In this document: piece by piece, positions 1 through 8,671 of the stretch | How positions within the stretch are numbered: the stretch's first letter is position 1 | Layout: every line of letters starts with the position of its first letter | Origin: Candidatus Woesearchaeota archaeon | GTDB lineage: Archaea > Nanobdellota > Nanobdellia > Woesearchaeales > GW2011-AR4 | Assembly (NCBI GenBank): GCA_016185755.1 | Contig: JACPMX010000014.1 | Coordinates: forward strand, 53,868 to 117,867 | Reading direction: 5' to 3' | DNA: 64,000 nt | The notes under the pieces: generated by a model | Database searches by the model: none | Seen by the model: only the letters and a program-made list of their open reading frames with translations | What the model was told of the DNA's origin: nothing | Translations under genes and position numbers: made by a program

Positions 1-1
1 G

Positions 2-796
2 TCAAGGCTAGTCCAGTTCAGGGAGAGATTTGAAAATGCAAAGGACGAATTCGACGAGGCCAAGGATGAATTAAAAGAGGCAAGGGAAAGGCTCAAGATA
101 GCAAAAGAAAAAAGAGATGACAATGCAACTTTAGAGGAAGCAAAGGATTATCTCCTGCACTCGGCAGATGCCCTGATAAGCCATCTTGAAAAGATAAAGG
201 CAAAGGTTCAGGAAAGCAAGAATATAGGAAATAATACTGAAGCAAGGATTGTGGCAGAAATAGATGCCCAGATAGCCGAAATCAACCAGATAAAGGCAGA
301 TGTGCAGGCATCAACAACCAAAGATCAGGTTAAGGAAGCTGCAAAAAAGCTGCAGGATAAATGGAAAAGGCTGAAGCACTTGATAAGGCTCCATGCGGAA
401 AGGGTTGTCTCGGCAAGAGTTGAAGGGATTGTCAATCAGGGCCTTGTGATGGAAAAGAGGCTTGACAATGTTTTGGCAAAGGCAAAAGAAAAAGGAATAG
501 AAATCAATGTGACTGCTGACGTAAGCGCTTTCAGCGAAAAAATAGCAGTTGCTAAAGACAAATATACCCAGGCACAGGCAAAATTGAATGCCGTAATTGA
601 GCTTAAGGCAGGAAATGCAACTGAAGAACAGATTAAAACAGCTGCTGACGAGGCAAAAGCATTGCTTAAGGAATCAAGAGATGCCATAAAAGAGGCTCAC
701 GGCATCCTCAAGGTAATCGTAAGGAAAATCAAGGAGGCAATGCCTGAAGCCGACATTTCATCCGATGTTGAAGTAGAAATAGAATCCGCCGCTTAA
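2..796 (+). CDS. Coiled-coil protein, 5' end cut by window edge
   Basis: The frame of the 181-aa track ORF (GTG at 251) is open back to base 2 with no stop, so the gene enters from the left and its true start is outside the window. The visible ~264 residues are rich in Lys, Glu and Ala with heptad-like spacing and almost no Pro or aromatic residues, so a long alpha-helical coiled coil is expected. The protein ends in an acidic tail before TAA. No catalytic motif or membrane segment is visible in this part. The next gene downstream is a lipoprotein, so an envelope-associated role is possible, but I do not recognise the family. Confidence 0.75.
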   Translation, partial: SRLVQFRERFENAKDEFDEAKDELKEARERLKIAKEKRDDNATLEEAKDYLLHSADALISHLEKIKAKVQESKNIGNNTEARIVAEIDAQIAEINQIKADVQASTTKDQVKEAAKKLQDKWKRLKHLIRLHAERVVSARVEGIVNQGLVMEKRLDNVLAKAKEKGIEINVTADVSAFSEKIAVAKDKYTQAQAKLNAVIELKAGNATEEQIKTAADEAKALLKESRDAIKEAHGILKVIVRKIKEAMPEADISSDVEVEIESAA

Positions 797-891
797 ATTG
801 GAAATATATGCTTAATTGGCAGAAATGTTTAAAAAAACTGCCAAAAGCATATGTTAATATAGAAAATAAAATTTTATGTGGGGTGTAATCC

Positions 892-2244
892 ATGAAAAAA
901 ATGCATGTGTTAGTCTTGACCATAGTTTTGTTTGTAATATCAGCCTGCGCGCAGCAAGTGAGCGTTGATGATGGCCAAACTGGCACTCAAGCCCAATCTC
1001 AGGAAGGAAGGGCTGTCTTCACAATAACTGATGCAGCTGCAAATATGGGAAGCGTGAGCAGCGTAAAAGTCACTGTTGACAGCATAAAGGTGCATAGCGC
1101 CCAAGAAGGCTGGGTTGATGTTTCTTCAACAGCAAAAACTTATGATTTATTGCAGCTAAAGGCGCAGGGAACTCAAGCTTTATTGGCTGATGTGCAGCTG
1201 GAAGAAGGCACATATGACCAGGTAAGGCTTGATGTATCAAATGTAGTTGTGACCGATGCCAACGGCCAGCAGGAGGCAAAATTGCCCTCTGGCGAACTGA
1301 AAATTGTTGGAAATCTTGTAGTTGACGCAAACTCGACATCGACAGCAACATTCGATTTCATAGCAGATGAATCGCTGCACATGACTGGAAATGGCAAGTA
1401 CATAATGGCTCCTGTTGTGCAGCTTGAAACAAGGGAAGATGCTGATGTAGATGTTGAGAGCAATAACAAAGTGGAAATAGAAGGCGGAAAAGTCAGCACA
1501 AGAGTAAAGGTTGGAATGGATATAAAGGGAAATGTAGGGATAGGATTGAACATTCCGTCAAACGCCGACATTTTGATTGATAATTCAGGCTCCATAAGCG
1601 TTGGAAGCGCTTCTGCAAAAGCCAAGGGAAACGCGATTTTTGCTATAACTGATGCAGCTGCAAATATGGGGAGCGTTACAAGCGTTAAAGTAACAGTCGA
1701 CAAATTGGCAGTCCATAGCGATGCGCAGGGATGGGTTAATATCTCAATAAGCCCGCAAACATTTGATTTGCTTGAGCTGAATGCAAAAAGCACAAATGAG
1801 CTCATTGCAGATGTAAGCCTTGAGCCTGGAACCTACAACCAGTTAAGGCTGGACATTTCCAAGGTCATGGTTACAGACGCTTCAGGAGAGCAGGAGGCAA
1901 AGCTTCCGTCAAATGAGCTGAAAATTTTCGGCACTCTTGTTGTAGGCGCAAATTCAACCTCAACAGCAACATTCGATTTCATAGCGAATGAGTCATTGCA
2001 CGTCACAGGAAACGGAAAATACGTGATGGCTCCTGTAGTAAAGCTGGAGACAAAGGAAAATGCCAATGTTTCTGTGAAGAGCGATAACACAGTTGAGATC
2101 AAAGGCGGAAACCTCAAGACAAGCGTAAGGGTTGGCATGGATGAAAACGGCAATGTCGGGGTTGGAAGGAAGATATCCTCAGACTCGGAAGTTTCGATAG
2201 AATCAAACAAGATAAAAGTAAAAGCAAAAGTGATGATAGGCTGA
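892..2244 (+). CDS. Lipoprotein with two tandem DUF4382 domains
   Basis: The protein starts with a short basic n-region, a hydrophobic stretch and a lipobox-like ISAC at residues 16-19, so it is probably exported and lipid-anchored at Cys19. Two homologous ~150-aa units follow (about residues 40-195 and 250-405). Both begin with FxITDAAANMGSV and contain the pattern of DUF4382 (EGTYxQxRLD, QEAKLPSxELKI, STATFDF). DUF4382 proteins are extracellular beta-sandwich proteins of unknown function. A GGGTG ribosome-binding site lies just upstream of the ATG. The near identity of the two units suggests a recent internal duplication. Confidence 0.8.
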   Translation: MKKMHVLVLTIVLFVISACAQQVSVDDGQTGTQAQSQEGRAVFTITDAAANMGSVSSVKVTVDSIKVHSAQEGWVDVSSTAKTYDLLQLKAQGTQALLADVQLEEGTYDQVRLDVSNVVVTDANGQQEAKLPSGELKIVGNLVVDANSTSTATFDFIADESLHMTGNGKYIMAPVVQLETREDADVDVESNNKVEIEGGKVSTRVKVGMDIKGNVGIGLNIPSNADILIDNSGSISVGSASAKAKGNAIFAITDAAANMGSVTSVKVTVDKLAVHSDAQGWVNISISPQTFDLLELNAKSTNELIADVSLEPGTYNQLRLDISKVMVTDASGEQEAKLPSNELKIFGTLVVGANSTSTATFDFIANESLHVTGNGKYVMAPVVKLETKENANVSVKSDNTVEIKGGNLKTSVRVGMDENGNVGVGRKISSDSEVSIESNKIKVKAKVMIG

Positions 2245-2282
2245 CAAAAAAGTTTATATATTAGTAGCCTATATGCCTTTTC

Positions 2283-2501
2283 ATGAAAAAAGTGATACTG
2301 CCGGTTTTGATTTTTTTGATTATTTCCATCGCTGCATGCCAGCCCGCTAAAGAAGTGAAAGAAGCTCCAAAAGGAACGACAGGAGATGCTGCTGCTGATT
2401 CCAGCAGTGATCTGGGCAGCGCTGATGATGTTGAAAAAGACCTTGATTCCAGCGAGCTCAACGAGCTTGACTCAGGTTTTAATGACGTGCAAAGTATTTG
2501 A
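2283..2501 (+). CDS. Small lipoprotein, unknown function
   Basis: A 72-aa protein with a lipoprotein signal: Lys-Lys n-region, a hydrophobic core of about 15 residues and an IAAC lipobox with Cys19. The mature part is short, acidic and Ser/Asp-rich, without a recognisable fold. A TATA box (gtttatatatt) lies about 25 nt upstream of the ATG, which supports a leaderless transcript and this start. It follows the DUF4382 lipoprotein by 38 nt with its own promoter. Because of its length it could be a spacer-like or regulatory surface lipopeptide; nothing more can be said. Confidence 0.65.
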   Translation: MKKVILPVLIFLIISIAACQPAKEVKEAPKGTTGDAAADSSSDLGSADDVEKDLDSSELNELDSGFNDVQSI

Positions 2502-2541
2502 TTGATAGGTTTTTTATATTATATTTGATTTCTTTTTATTT

Positions 2542-3639
2542 ATGATTAGTATTAACGGAAACTGGGGCGAAGCTGGCGGCCAGATTTGCAGGACAGCACT
2601 TGCCCTCTCCACAATAACCCAAAAGCCTTTTGAAATCCATGATATAAGGAAGGGAAGGAAAGATTCTGGGCTGAAGAGCCAGCACCTTTATTGCGTTAAA
2701 TCATTAAAGGAATTGTGCAATGCAGTTGCAGAAGGAGATGAATTGGGATCATTGTCATTAAAGTACTATCCTAAAAAGTTGGTTGCAAAAAACCTTGACA
2801 TTAATATAGAGACAGCAGGCTCCATAACTTTATTGCTTCAGGCCCTGCTTTTGCCGGCAATGTTTGTTTCAAAGCCGATCACAATAACCGCTCTTGGCGG
2901 CACTGACACAAAATGGAGCATGCCATTTGATTATTTCAGCAATGTTCTGCTGCCTCAGCTTCAGAGGTTTGCCAAAATCGAGGCAAAATTGCTGAAAAGG
3001 GGATACTATCCCAAAGGAAACGGAAAAGCAGAGATTAAAATAAGCCCAAAATTCAGGTTAAGCGATTTTCCAGGCTTTGATGAATTTCACGGGCAATTAA
3101 AACAAAATGTGCCAAAATATGACTTAACAGGGCAGCATCACTTAATCCAGATAAAAGGCGTCTCCCACGCTTCCAAAGATTTGCAAAATGCAAGAGTTGC
3201 AGAAAGGCAGGCGCATTCAGCACAGGCAGTTTTGGGCAAAAAGTTCAGTGTTCCGGTAAAAATAAGCTCTGAATACCGGGACACTTTGTCAACAGGCTCC
3301 GGCATTACTTTATGGGCAATATTCTCAAAAAGCAATGAAGACATTGACGAAACTAATCCGATAAGAATGGGATCTGACGCCCTTGGCGAGCAGGGAAAAA
3401 AGGCAGAGATTGTCGGGGAAGAGGCGGCAAGGAATTTAATAAGCGAGATTGAAAGCAAGGCTCCTGTTGACAGATATCTTGCAGACCAGCTCCTGCCTTT
3501 CATGGCGTTGGCCGGCAATTCAAAAATCAAAATCTCTGAAATCACAAATCACTGCAGGACTAACATTTACACTATACATCAGTTTATGGGGGAGATTTTT
3601 AAGATTGACGAGGAAAACAGGATAATATCAGTTAAATAA
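2542..3639 (+). CDS. rtcA: RNA 3'-terminal phosphate cyclase
   Basis: Members of this family convert an RNA 3'-phosphate to a 2',3'-cyclic phosphate in an ATP-dependent reaction through an adenylated-His intermediate. The N-terminus shows the family pattern GGQICRTALALS, followed by an IRKGRKDSGLKSQH-type segment. The C-terminus has YLADQLLPFMALAG and then HCRTN, in which His337 aligns with the nucleotidylated histidine. The length (365 aa) is close to the usual ~340 aa. A TATA-like stretch (tttttatatta) lies about 25 nt upstream. It is a single gene on the left side of a translation and RNA cluster. Confidence 0.93.
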   Translation: MISINGNWGEAGGQICRTALALSTITQKPFEIHDIRKGRKDSGLKSQHLYCVKSLKELCNAVAEGDELGSLSLKYYPKKLVAKNLDINIETAGSITLLLQALLLPAMFVSKPITITALGGTDTKWSMPFDYFSNVLLPQLQRFAKIEAKLLKRGYYPKGNGKAEIKISPKFRLSDFPGFDEFHGQLKQNVPKYDLTGQHHLIQIKGVSHASKDLQNARVAERQAHSAQAVLGKKFSVPVKISSEYRDTLSTGSGITLWAIFSKSNEDIDETNPIRMGSDALGEQGKKAEIVGEEAARNLISEIESKAPVDRYLADQLLPFMALAGNSKIKISEITNHCRTNIYTIHQFMGEIFKIDEENRIISVK

Positions 3640-3787
3640 GTTAAGGCTTTAGAAGCGGCCACAGGTCATGTTTCTTTCAGAGGTCGCCTTTCAGAGTTTT
3701 TAAAATATGTTATCTCAATGCGCCAAAACAAATTCATAAATCAAAACAACAACCTTTTTAAATAAAATTCTTATCCCAAGAGCCAAT

Positions 3788-3964
3788 ATGGCGGAAAACC
3801 ATGCGGTATGCAACTCGTGCAAGAAGAGGATTTCAAACACAATAGGCTCCACAAGATTCATGTGCCCGAAGTGCGCAAAGGTTGAGATTGTAAGGTGCAA
3901 TCATTGCAGGCAGATAGCTGCCAAGTACAAGTGCAGTTCTTGCGGGTTTGAAGGCCCAAATTAA
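3788..3964 (+). CDS. Zn-ribbon RNA-binding protein linked to translation (COG2888-like)
   Basis: This 58-aa gene is missing from the ORF track. Translation gives a protein with four Cys pairs (CNSC, CPKC, CNHC, CSSC), i.e. two rubredoxin-like zinc ribbons. That matches the small archaeal Zn-ribbon proteins predicted to bind RNA and regularly encoded next to aEF1B. The TATA box cTTTTTAAATaaa lies about 25-30 nt upstream of the ATG. The stop codon is 1 nt before the aEF1B start, so the two genes form an operon. The family assignment rests on cysteine pattern, length and neighbour. Confidence 0.85.
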   Translation: MAENHAVCNSCKKRISNTIGSTRFMCPKCAKVEIVRCNHCRQIAAKYKCSSCGFEGPN

Positions 3965-3965
3965 T

Positions 3966-4244
3966 ATGGCAAGGGTAGTTGTTTCTCTTAGGATAATGCC
4001 TAACAGCCCGTCAGTTGATTTGTCCAGGCTGGAATCCCAGGCAAAAAAAGAGATTGTCAGGTTCTGCAGCTCAGAAGAGTTCAAGGCAAGCATAGAGCCG
4101 ATAGCATTCGGATTAAAGGCCCTGAACCTTTTGTTTGTCATGGAAGAAAGCATAGGCACGACAGAGAAGCTCGAGAAGGCGATTGCAGAGCTTGAAGGCG
4201 TCGAGTCTGTTGAAGTTACTGATGTGAGAAGGGCTGTTGGCTGA
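3966..4244 (+). CDS. ef1b: Elongation factor 1-beta (aEF1B)
   Basis: A 92-aa guanine nucleotide exchange factor for aEF1A. The sequence has the family's small alpha/beta fold pattern, with VVSLRIMPNSPSVDL at the N-terminus and FGLKALNLLFVMEE followed by a C-terminal VESVEVTDVRR. I use ATG at 3966 rather than the track's TTG at 3948, because 3966 gives the normal family length and leaves only 1 nt after the Zn-ribbon stop. It is in an operon with that gene, and both probably share the promoter upstream of 3788. Confidence 0.92.
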   Translation: MARVVVSLRIMPNSPSVDLSRLESQAKKEIVRFCSSEEFKASIEPIAFGLKALNLLFVMEESIGTTEKLEKAIAELEGVESVEVTDVRRAVG

Positions 4245-4296
4245 GTAATTTTTTGATTTTTTCTTATTTAGGTTCGTTAATGGTTTTTGATTAACT

Positions 4297-5424
4297 CTAT
4301 TGATTTTTTCTTAAAATCCTGATTAATCCCTTTAAGGACACACTGCTCCTTATCCCTTCTCCCCTAAAATGCGTCCCGCTTGCCTTGCATCCTTTTTTCC
4401 TGATTTTTGCCAGAATATCTTCTTTCTTGTGCAGTATTTTTATATTGTTCTTTCCGCATATGTAATGCAAATCGTAAAACCCAAACTGGCTTATTTTTGA
4501 CTCTTCTTTTATTGTGTCAAGGAACTTTATAAGTTCTTTATTATTTTTGAATGTCTTGCTGTTTATCGCATTCCTGCATATTTTGGCTGCCAATTCTTTA
4601 TCCCATAAATTTCCAAGCCACATTGGCCCTGCGCCATCAATCATCCTGTGCAATTTTAGAATTTCATCTGTTTTGTTCTTGCCCTTGTCATTCCTGAAGA
4701 ACACCCTCATGTAGTGCTCCTTTGAATAGGAAAAAATAGGAATCAATGCCTTGTCATATTGGGCTGCAACAAGCTGGACCTTCCTTATGAGAATTCTCAA
4801 TCCGGTTTCATGCATTATTGCGCCCTTTTTAGGCATCGCCCAGTACTTTCTTAGGCAGGCATTCGGAAAGGTGCCGCACAAGGCGCTCGTGTCAGTTGCA
4901 GTCACGGCCAAAATGCCGTCCCTTGAGAGCCTTTTGCACGCAGCGTCAAGAAACGGGTTGGGGGTTCCAAAAGGGTCGATGTCAATGTAGTCAAAGCCGC
5001 TTGATTTTAAAAGGAACAGGCTGGCATCCTCATTTGTGATTTCGATTTTTTTATTATTTTTGCATGCTATCCTGTTTAGTGAAAGGTTTTTCTTTATTGA
5101 GTCAACGGCTTTTTTGTCATTGTCGTTGATGCATATTATTTTTATTTTATTATTGCCCAGTTCCTTAAGAAACCTTATGCTCCTGACTCCCGATGCCGCC
5201 AGCGGGTCTGCAATCTGCATGCTGTTTTTGCTTATTGAATTTAAAAGCAAAATAGAAATGTCCCTGTTCATGCCCATGACAGGATTGTAGAACACCCCCA
5301 TCTCCCTGGAGATTTTCTTTATTGCAGGAATTCTTATTTCAGCCAGCCCTTCATTTATAATCTGCATGAGCTCAAGAATCGGGCTTCCAATAAAAATATT
5401 GTTATCAATGGGTAAGCTCTGCAT
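4297..5424 (-). CDS. trm1: tRNA (guanine26-N2)-dimethyltransferase Trm1
   Basis: The enzyme makes m2G/m2,2G at position 26 of tRNAs using SAM. Family landmarks are visible: FYNPVMGMNRD near residue 46, the SAM-binding LAASGVRSIRFLKEL, the DIDPFGTPNPFLDAA active-site motif and TATDTSALCG. The length (375 aa) is typical of archaeal Trm1. It is convergent with aEF1B. The space upstream (5425-5623) is the palindrome-rich left flank of an IS200-like transposase, so any promoter lies within or next to that flank. Confidence 0.95.
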   Translation of the reverse strand: MQSLPIDNNIFIGSPILELMQIINEGLAEIRIPAIKKISREMGVFYNPVMGMNRDISILLLNSISKNSMQIADPLAASGVRSIRFLKELGNNKIKIICINDNDKKAVDSIKKNLSLNRIACKNNKKIEITNEDASLFLLKSSGFDYIDIDPFGTPNPFLDAACKRLSRDGILAVTATDTSALCGTFPNACLRKYWAMPKKGAIMHETGLRILIRKVQLVAAQYDKALIPIFSYSKEHYMRVFFRNDKGKNKTDEILKLHRMIDGAGPMWLGNLWDKELAAKICRNAINSKTFKNNKELIKFLDTIKEESKISQFGFYDLHYICGKNNIKILHKKEDILAKIRKKGCKASGTHFRGEGIRSSVSLKGLIRILRKNQ

Positions 5425-5430
5425 ATCTAG

Positions 5431-6129
5431 GGCTCGCCTGTTAAAGAGACCTCACGGACTTTAGTCCGCAGATGAATTTAACATTAAAAGGCGAGCCAGT
5501 TTAGTAAACTATTTCTACAAGAAAAATAAAAGATAAAGTGCGCAGCGTAGCTGGCGCACTCAATCTCATTCGCAATAGCGTTAGCTGCGCCCGCAATATA
5601 AAAACTTTGCGAGGTGTTCTACAATGAAGACAGAACTTATAGCCAGCGCTCACGCCGTCGGCGAGAGCAACTACCACATACAACTAACGCCTGCCTACAG
5701 GCGCGAAATATTCCGCGACCCGCTCGTTGCTGAACTGACATTAGCTTACATGGTCGAAAAACTAAGAAAGCACAAAGTAATCCTGTCGGGTTACGGATAT
5801 GGTCCCGACCATATGCACCTTTTTGTTTCAAACGTAAGATTCGTCAGCGAAATAAATCTTGTCCAACAAATAAAAGGTTTTAGCTCTTACATGATGCGCA
5901 AAGGGCACAGGTACATGTTCCATGACAAGCTCTGGGGCAAGAAATTCTGGTCGGAAGGACACTTCTACAGAAGTGTCGGCGCAGTTACAAAAGAAAGCAT
6001 GCAGTGGTACGTTACAGAGGGGCAGAAGAAACACTGGAAGAAGTACACTTACGAGCAATACAGCCAGATGAAAAATCAAAAGCAATTATCAGAATTCAAT
6101 TAGAAACGCTGTGGTGCTTTAGCCCGCAG
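5431..6129 (+). mobile_element. IS200/IS605-type single-gene insertion element (putative bounds)
   Basis: A tyrosine (Y1, HUH) transposase gene is preceded by a nested dyad: ggctcgcct/aggcgagcc (5431-5439 and 5489-5497), gttaaa/tttaac inside it, and cggac-ttta-gtccg at the tip (5455-5468). The tip sequence ctttagtccgcag (5459-5471) recurs with one mismatch as ctttagcccgcag at 6117-6129, just after tnpA. Subterminal hairpins at both ends are typical of IS200/IS605 elements. The exact cleavage sites cannot be fixed by eye. No tnpB is present. Confidence 0.55.
5624..6103 (+). CDS. tnpA: IS200/IS605-family Y1 transposase TnpA
   Basis: A 159-aa HUH transposase that would cut and rejoin single-stranded DNA at hairpin ends. 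The HUH motif is HMH at residues 63-65 (PDHMHLFV) and the likely nucleophile is Tyr129 in YVTEGQ. The N-terminal YHIQLTPAYRR matches the family start. The TATA box caatataaaaac lies about 25 nt upstream of the ATG, so it may be expressed as a leaderless mRNA. The gene looks intact. Its more GC-rich, balanced codon use differs from its neighbours and fits recent transfer. The 3' end overlaps the convergent Nudix gene by 4 nt. Confidence 0.85.
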   Translation: MKTELIASAHAVGESNYHIQLTPAYRREIFRDPLVAELTLAYMVEKLRKHKVILSGYGYGPDHMHLFVSNVRFVSEINLVQQIKGFSSYMMRKGHRYMFHDKLWGKKFWSEGHFYRSVGAVTKESMQWYVTEGQKKHWKKYTYEQYSQMKNQKQLSEFN

Positions 6130-6591
6130 TAGTTTACAAGCGTGTTGAGGATACAAGCCCATTTGCGAAGTGACATCAACAACCATTCGCGCTAGTTCCG
6201 GCTTGTCAGCATGATTTCTCATCCTTAGCAGCATATCATCGAGTGTAAGCCAGCCTGATCCAAAATGCACTTTGGGGTCCACAACAATAGGCTTGTAAGG
6301 GTCAAGAACAAATCCAGGGATGGCAATAACATGCTGCCTTTCATTTCCTGTTTTTCGGGTAACCGGATATTCCGCCTCGGCCTTTATCCAGGGCATAATC
6401 TGCAAGTCTGGCAATCCTGTTTCCTCAAGAACTTCTCGCCTAGCAGCTTCTAGAAATGTCTCCCCAGGCTCTATTCCTCCCTGAGGGTTTTGAGGATAGC
6501 CATTTTTATTGAATAAAACCAAAAATTTAGGTTCAATCTCATCGCCCCATCTATGTAGTATGACCCTGACTATCTCCCTGTCATAACCCAT
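6100..6591 (-). CDS. Nudix hydrolase
   Basis: A 163-aa Nudix-fold pyrophosphohydrolase. The complete Nudix box GX5EX7REUXEEXGU is present (GGIEPGE...REVLEETGL, about residues 38-60), so metal-dependent hydrolysis of a nucleoside diphosphate derivative is expected; the substrate is not evident. The preceding NPQGG resembles RppH/Ap4A-hydrolase-type enzymes. The last ~10 codons lie over the presumed right-end hairpin of the IS200-like element, so the C-terminus may have been re-formed by that insertion. The gene is divergent from aIF5B. Confidence 0.85.
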   Translation of the reverse strand: MGYDREIVRVILHRWGDEIEPKFLVLFNKNGYPQNPQGGIEPGETFLEAARREVLEETGLPDLQIMPWIKAEAEYPVTRKTGNERQHVIAIPGFVLDPYKPIVVDPKVHFGSGWLTLDDMLLRMRNHADKPELARMVVDVTSQMGLYPQHACKLLRAKAPQRF

Positions 6592-6692
6592 TATGCATAC
6601 TGCTTTCGCAGCATCTTATATAAAAACTTTGTGTATCTTCAAGGCAAAGTTTGTGCACAACGTTTAAAAACGAAATGCCTTTACTTTAAGCC

Positions 6693-8456
6693 ATGCTTAG
6701 GCAGCTAATAGTAACAGTGATGGGAAATGTGGATGCGGGCAAGACCCAATTGCTCGATACAATCAGGAACACCGCTATTGTCGAGTCGGAGCCGGGAAAG
6801 ATAACCCAGAGCATAGGCTGCTCGATAATAACGGCAGACACAATAAAAAAAATCTGCGGCCACCTGCTTGAAAAGCTGAATTTGCCGATAAAAATGCCCG
6901 GCTTCGTCATAATTGACACCCCGGGGCACGCGGCATTCACCAACCTCAGAAAAAGAGGAGGCAATCTTGCCGATATAGCTATAGTCGTCATAGACATAAA
7001 TGAAGGGGTCAAGCTGCAGACACAGGAATCAATAGAGATACTGAAGCAGTACAAGACACCTTTTGTCATTGCGCTCAACAAGATAGACTTGCTGCCCGGC
7101 TGGAATCCAAGCCCAAGCGCAGGCTTGCTTGAAAACATACAAAAGCAGAGGGAAAATGTCATGCTCCTTCTCGAGAAAAGGCTTTACGAGATTGTCGGTA
7201 AATTAAGCGAGATTGGCTTTAATGCAGAGAGATTCGACAGGATTGAAGATTATACGAAGCAGATAGCGATAATTCCAACATCTGCTGTCACAAAGGAAGG
7301 GCTTCCTGAACTGCTAATGGTAATGACCGGGCTGGCCCAGAAATTCCTGGAGGAAAGCCTGAAGTTCAACGTGAAGGGAAATGCAAAAGGGACTGTTTTG
7401 GAAGTCAAGGAGGAAAAAGGCCTCGGAACAACCATTGATGTCATTCTTTATGACGGCACCCTGAAGCAGAACGACACGATTGTCATAGGCTCTTTGAATG
7501 AGCCGGTTGCAACAAAAGTCAAGGCGCTTTTTGAGCCCGTGCCCCTGGCTGAAATGCGGGACAAAAAGGCAAAGTTCAGCCCGGTCAGGGAAGCCGCAGC
7601 AGCAACCGGGGTGAAAATATCGGCCCCGGAGCTTGACAAGGTTGTTGCAGGCATGCCGCTGAGGAGCTGCCTGCCGGATGAAGTCGAAAGGATAAAAGAA
7701 GAAATCAAGAGGGAGGTTGAAGAGGTCATAATAGAGACCGACAAGGGCGGAATTGTCACAAAGGCAGATTCCCTCGGCTCCTTGGAAGCGCTGATTAAAA
7801 TATTAAAGGAGAAGAATATCGAAATTAAAAAGGCATCCATCGGGAATATCTCAAAAAAAGACATCTCGGATGCGGAAATAAGCTTTGCAAAAGACCCCTT
7901 GCAGGGCGCAGTGCTCGGCTTCAATGTCGGACTGATGCCTGATGTCAAAGTGCACCAGAATGTAACTGTTTTCTCCCATAACATAATCTACAAGCTCATC
8001 GAGGATTTTGAGAAATGGCAGGAATCCATGAAAAAAGAGCTCGAGTCGAAAGAAATAATCGGGCTGCACAGGCCTTGCAAGGTGCAGCTCATGAAAGGCT
8101 ATGTATTCAGGCAGAGCAATCCTGCAGTTGTCGGCGTTGAAATCCTTGCAGGCACTTTGAAAACAGGAACTCCATTGATGAAAAGCGACGGCATTTCAAT
8201 TACAGAGGCGAAGAGCATGCAGCAGGAGCAGGAAAACATAGAGAATGCAGAGAAAGGAAAGCAGATAGCTGTTTCGCTGCCCAATGTCACAATCGGAAGA
8301 CAGCTCCATGAAGGCGACATCCTGTACTCTGCAATTCCCGAGGAGCAGTTCAGGAGATTCAAGGAGCTGAAGAAAACCCTGTCAGAGGAGGAAATAGCGG
8401 TTTTGAAGGAGATAACGGAGATAATGAGAAAAGCCAGCCCAATGTGGGGGATTTAG
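6693..8456 (+). CDS. infB: Translation initiation factor aIF5B (IF2 homologue)
   Basis: A translational GTPase that promotes ribosomal subunit joining. G1 is GNVDAGKT (residues 11-18), switch I contains ITQSIG, G3 is DTPGHAAF with the catalytic His, and G4 is NKID. A beta-barrel domain, the aIF5B-specific middle region and a C-terminal initiator-tRNA-binding domain follow, giving 587 aa, typical for archaea. Positions usually His or Thr in the G1 loop are Asn and Ala here, a small deviation. TATA cgtttaaaaacg lies about 25 nt upstream, so the ATG at 6693 fits a leaderless mRNA. Confidence 0.95.
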   Translation: MLRQLIVTVMGNVDAGKTQLLDTIRNTAIVESEPGKITQSIGCSIITADTIKKICGHLLEKLNLPIKMPGFVIIDTPGHAAFTNLRKRGGNLADIAIVVIDINEGVKLQTQESIEILKQYKTPFVIALNKIDLLPGWNPSPSAGLLENIQKQRENVMLLLEKRLYEIVGKLSEIGFNAERFDRIEDYTKQIAIIPTSAVTKEGLPELLMVMTGLAQKFLEESLKFNVKGNAKGTVLEVKEEKGLGTTIDVILYDGTLKQNDTIVIGSLNEPVATKVKALFEPVPLAEMRDKKAKFSPVREAAAATGVKISAPELDKVVAGMPLRSCLPDEVERIKEEIKREVEEVIIETDKGGIVTKADSLGSLEALIKILKEKNIEIKKASIGNISKKDISDAEISFAKDPLQGAVLGFNVGLMPDVKVHQNVTVFSHNIIYKLIEDFEKWQESMKKELESKEIIGLHRPCKVQLMKGYVFRQSNPAVVGVEILAGTLKTGTPLMKSDGISITEAKSMQQEQENIENAEKGKQIAVSLPNVTIGRQLHEGDILYSAIPEEQFRRFKELKKTLSEEEIAVLKEITEIMRKASPMWGI

Positions 8457-8671
8457 ATGTTTGCATAATTAATTGGGACTTCAATCCGTTGCCTTCGGCA
8501 ACAAAAGTTACGCTCGGCGAAAATTGATTAGCACTAATTTCCGCCTCGATTTATTCAATGAATAAATAGATAAGCCCGAGCGATGTGGCAAAACAGCGAG
8601 GTCTAACACAAAATGTTGTGAGCGAAGCGAACAGATTTAAAAATTAAAATTATTACAATACACAAACAAAA
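8457..8671. other. Palindrome-rich intergenic region
   Basis: This 215-bp gap has no ORF but several dyads: gttgcc-ttc-ggcaac (8488-8502), an outer arm cgctcgg/ccgagcg (8511-8517 and 8576-8582), tttattc-aat-gaataaa (8550-8566) and cacaa-aatg-ttgtg (8607-8620). Together they would form a multi-branched structure. It lies downstream of aIF5B and upstream of the PUA gene, whose TATA-like gatttaaaaattaaa is at its right end. It could be a terminator array, a small RNA or a decayed mobile element. Confidence 0.5.

Noticed and set aside
1173-1805. 210-aa minus-strand ORF opposite the DUF4382 lipoprotein
   Set aside because: The plus strand encodes a recognisable duplicated family; the minus ORF has only low-complexity Ser/Thr/Val content.
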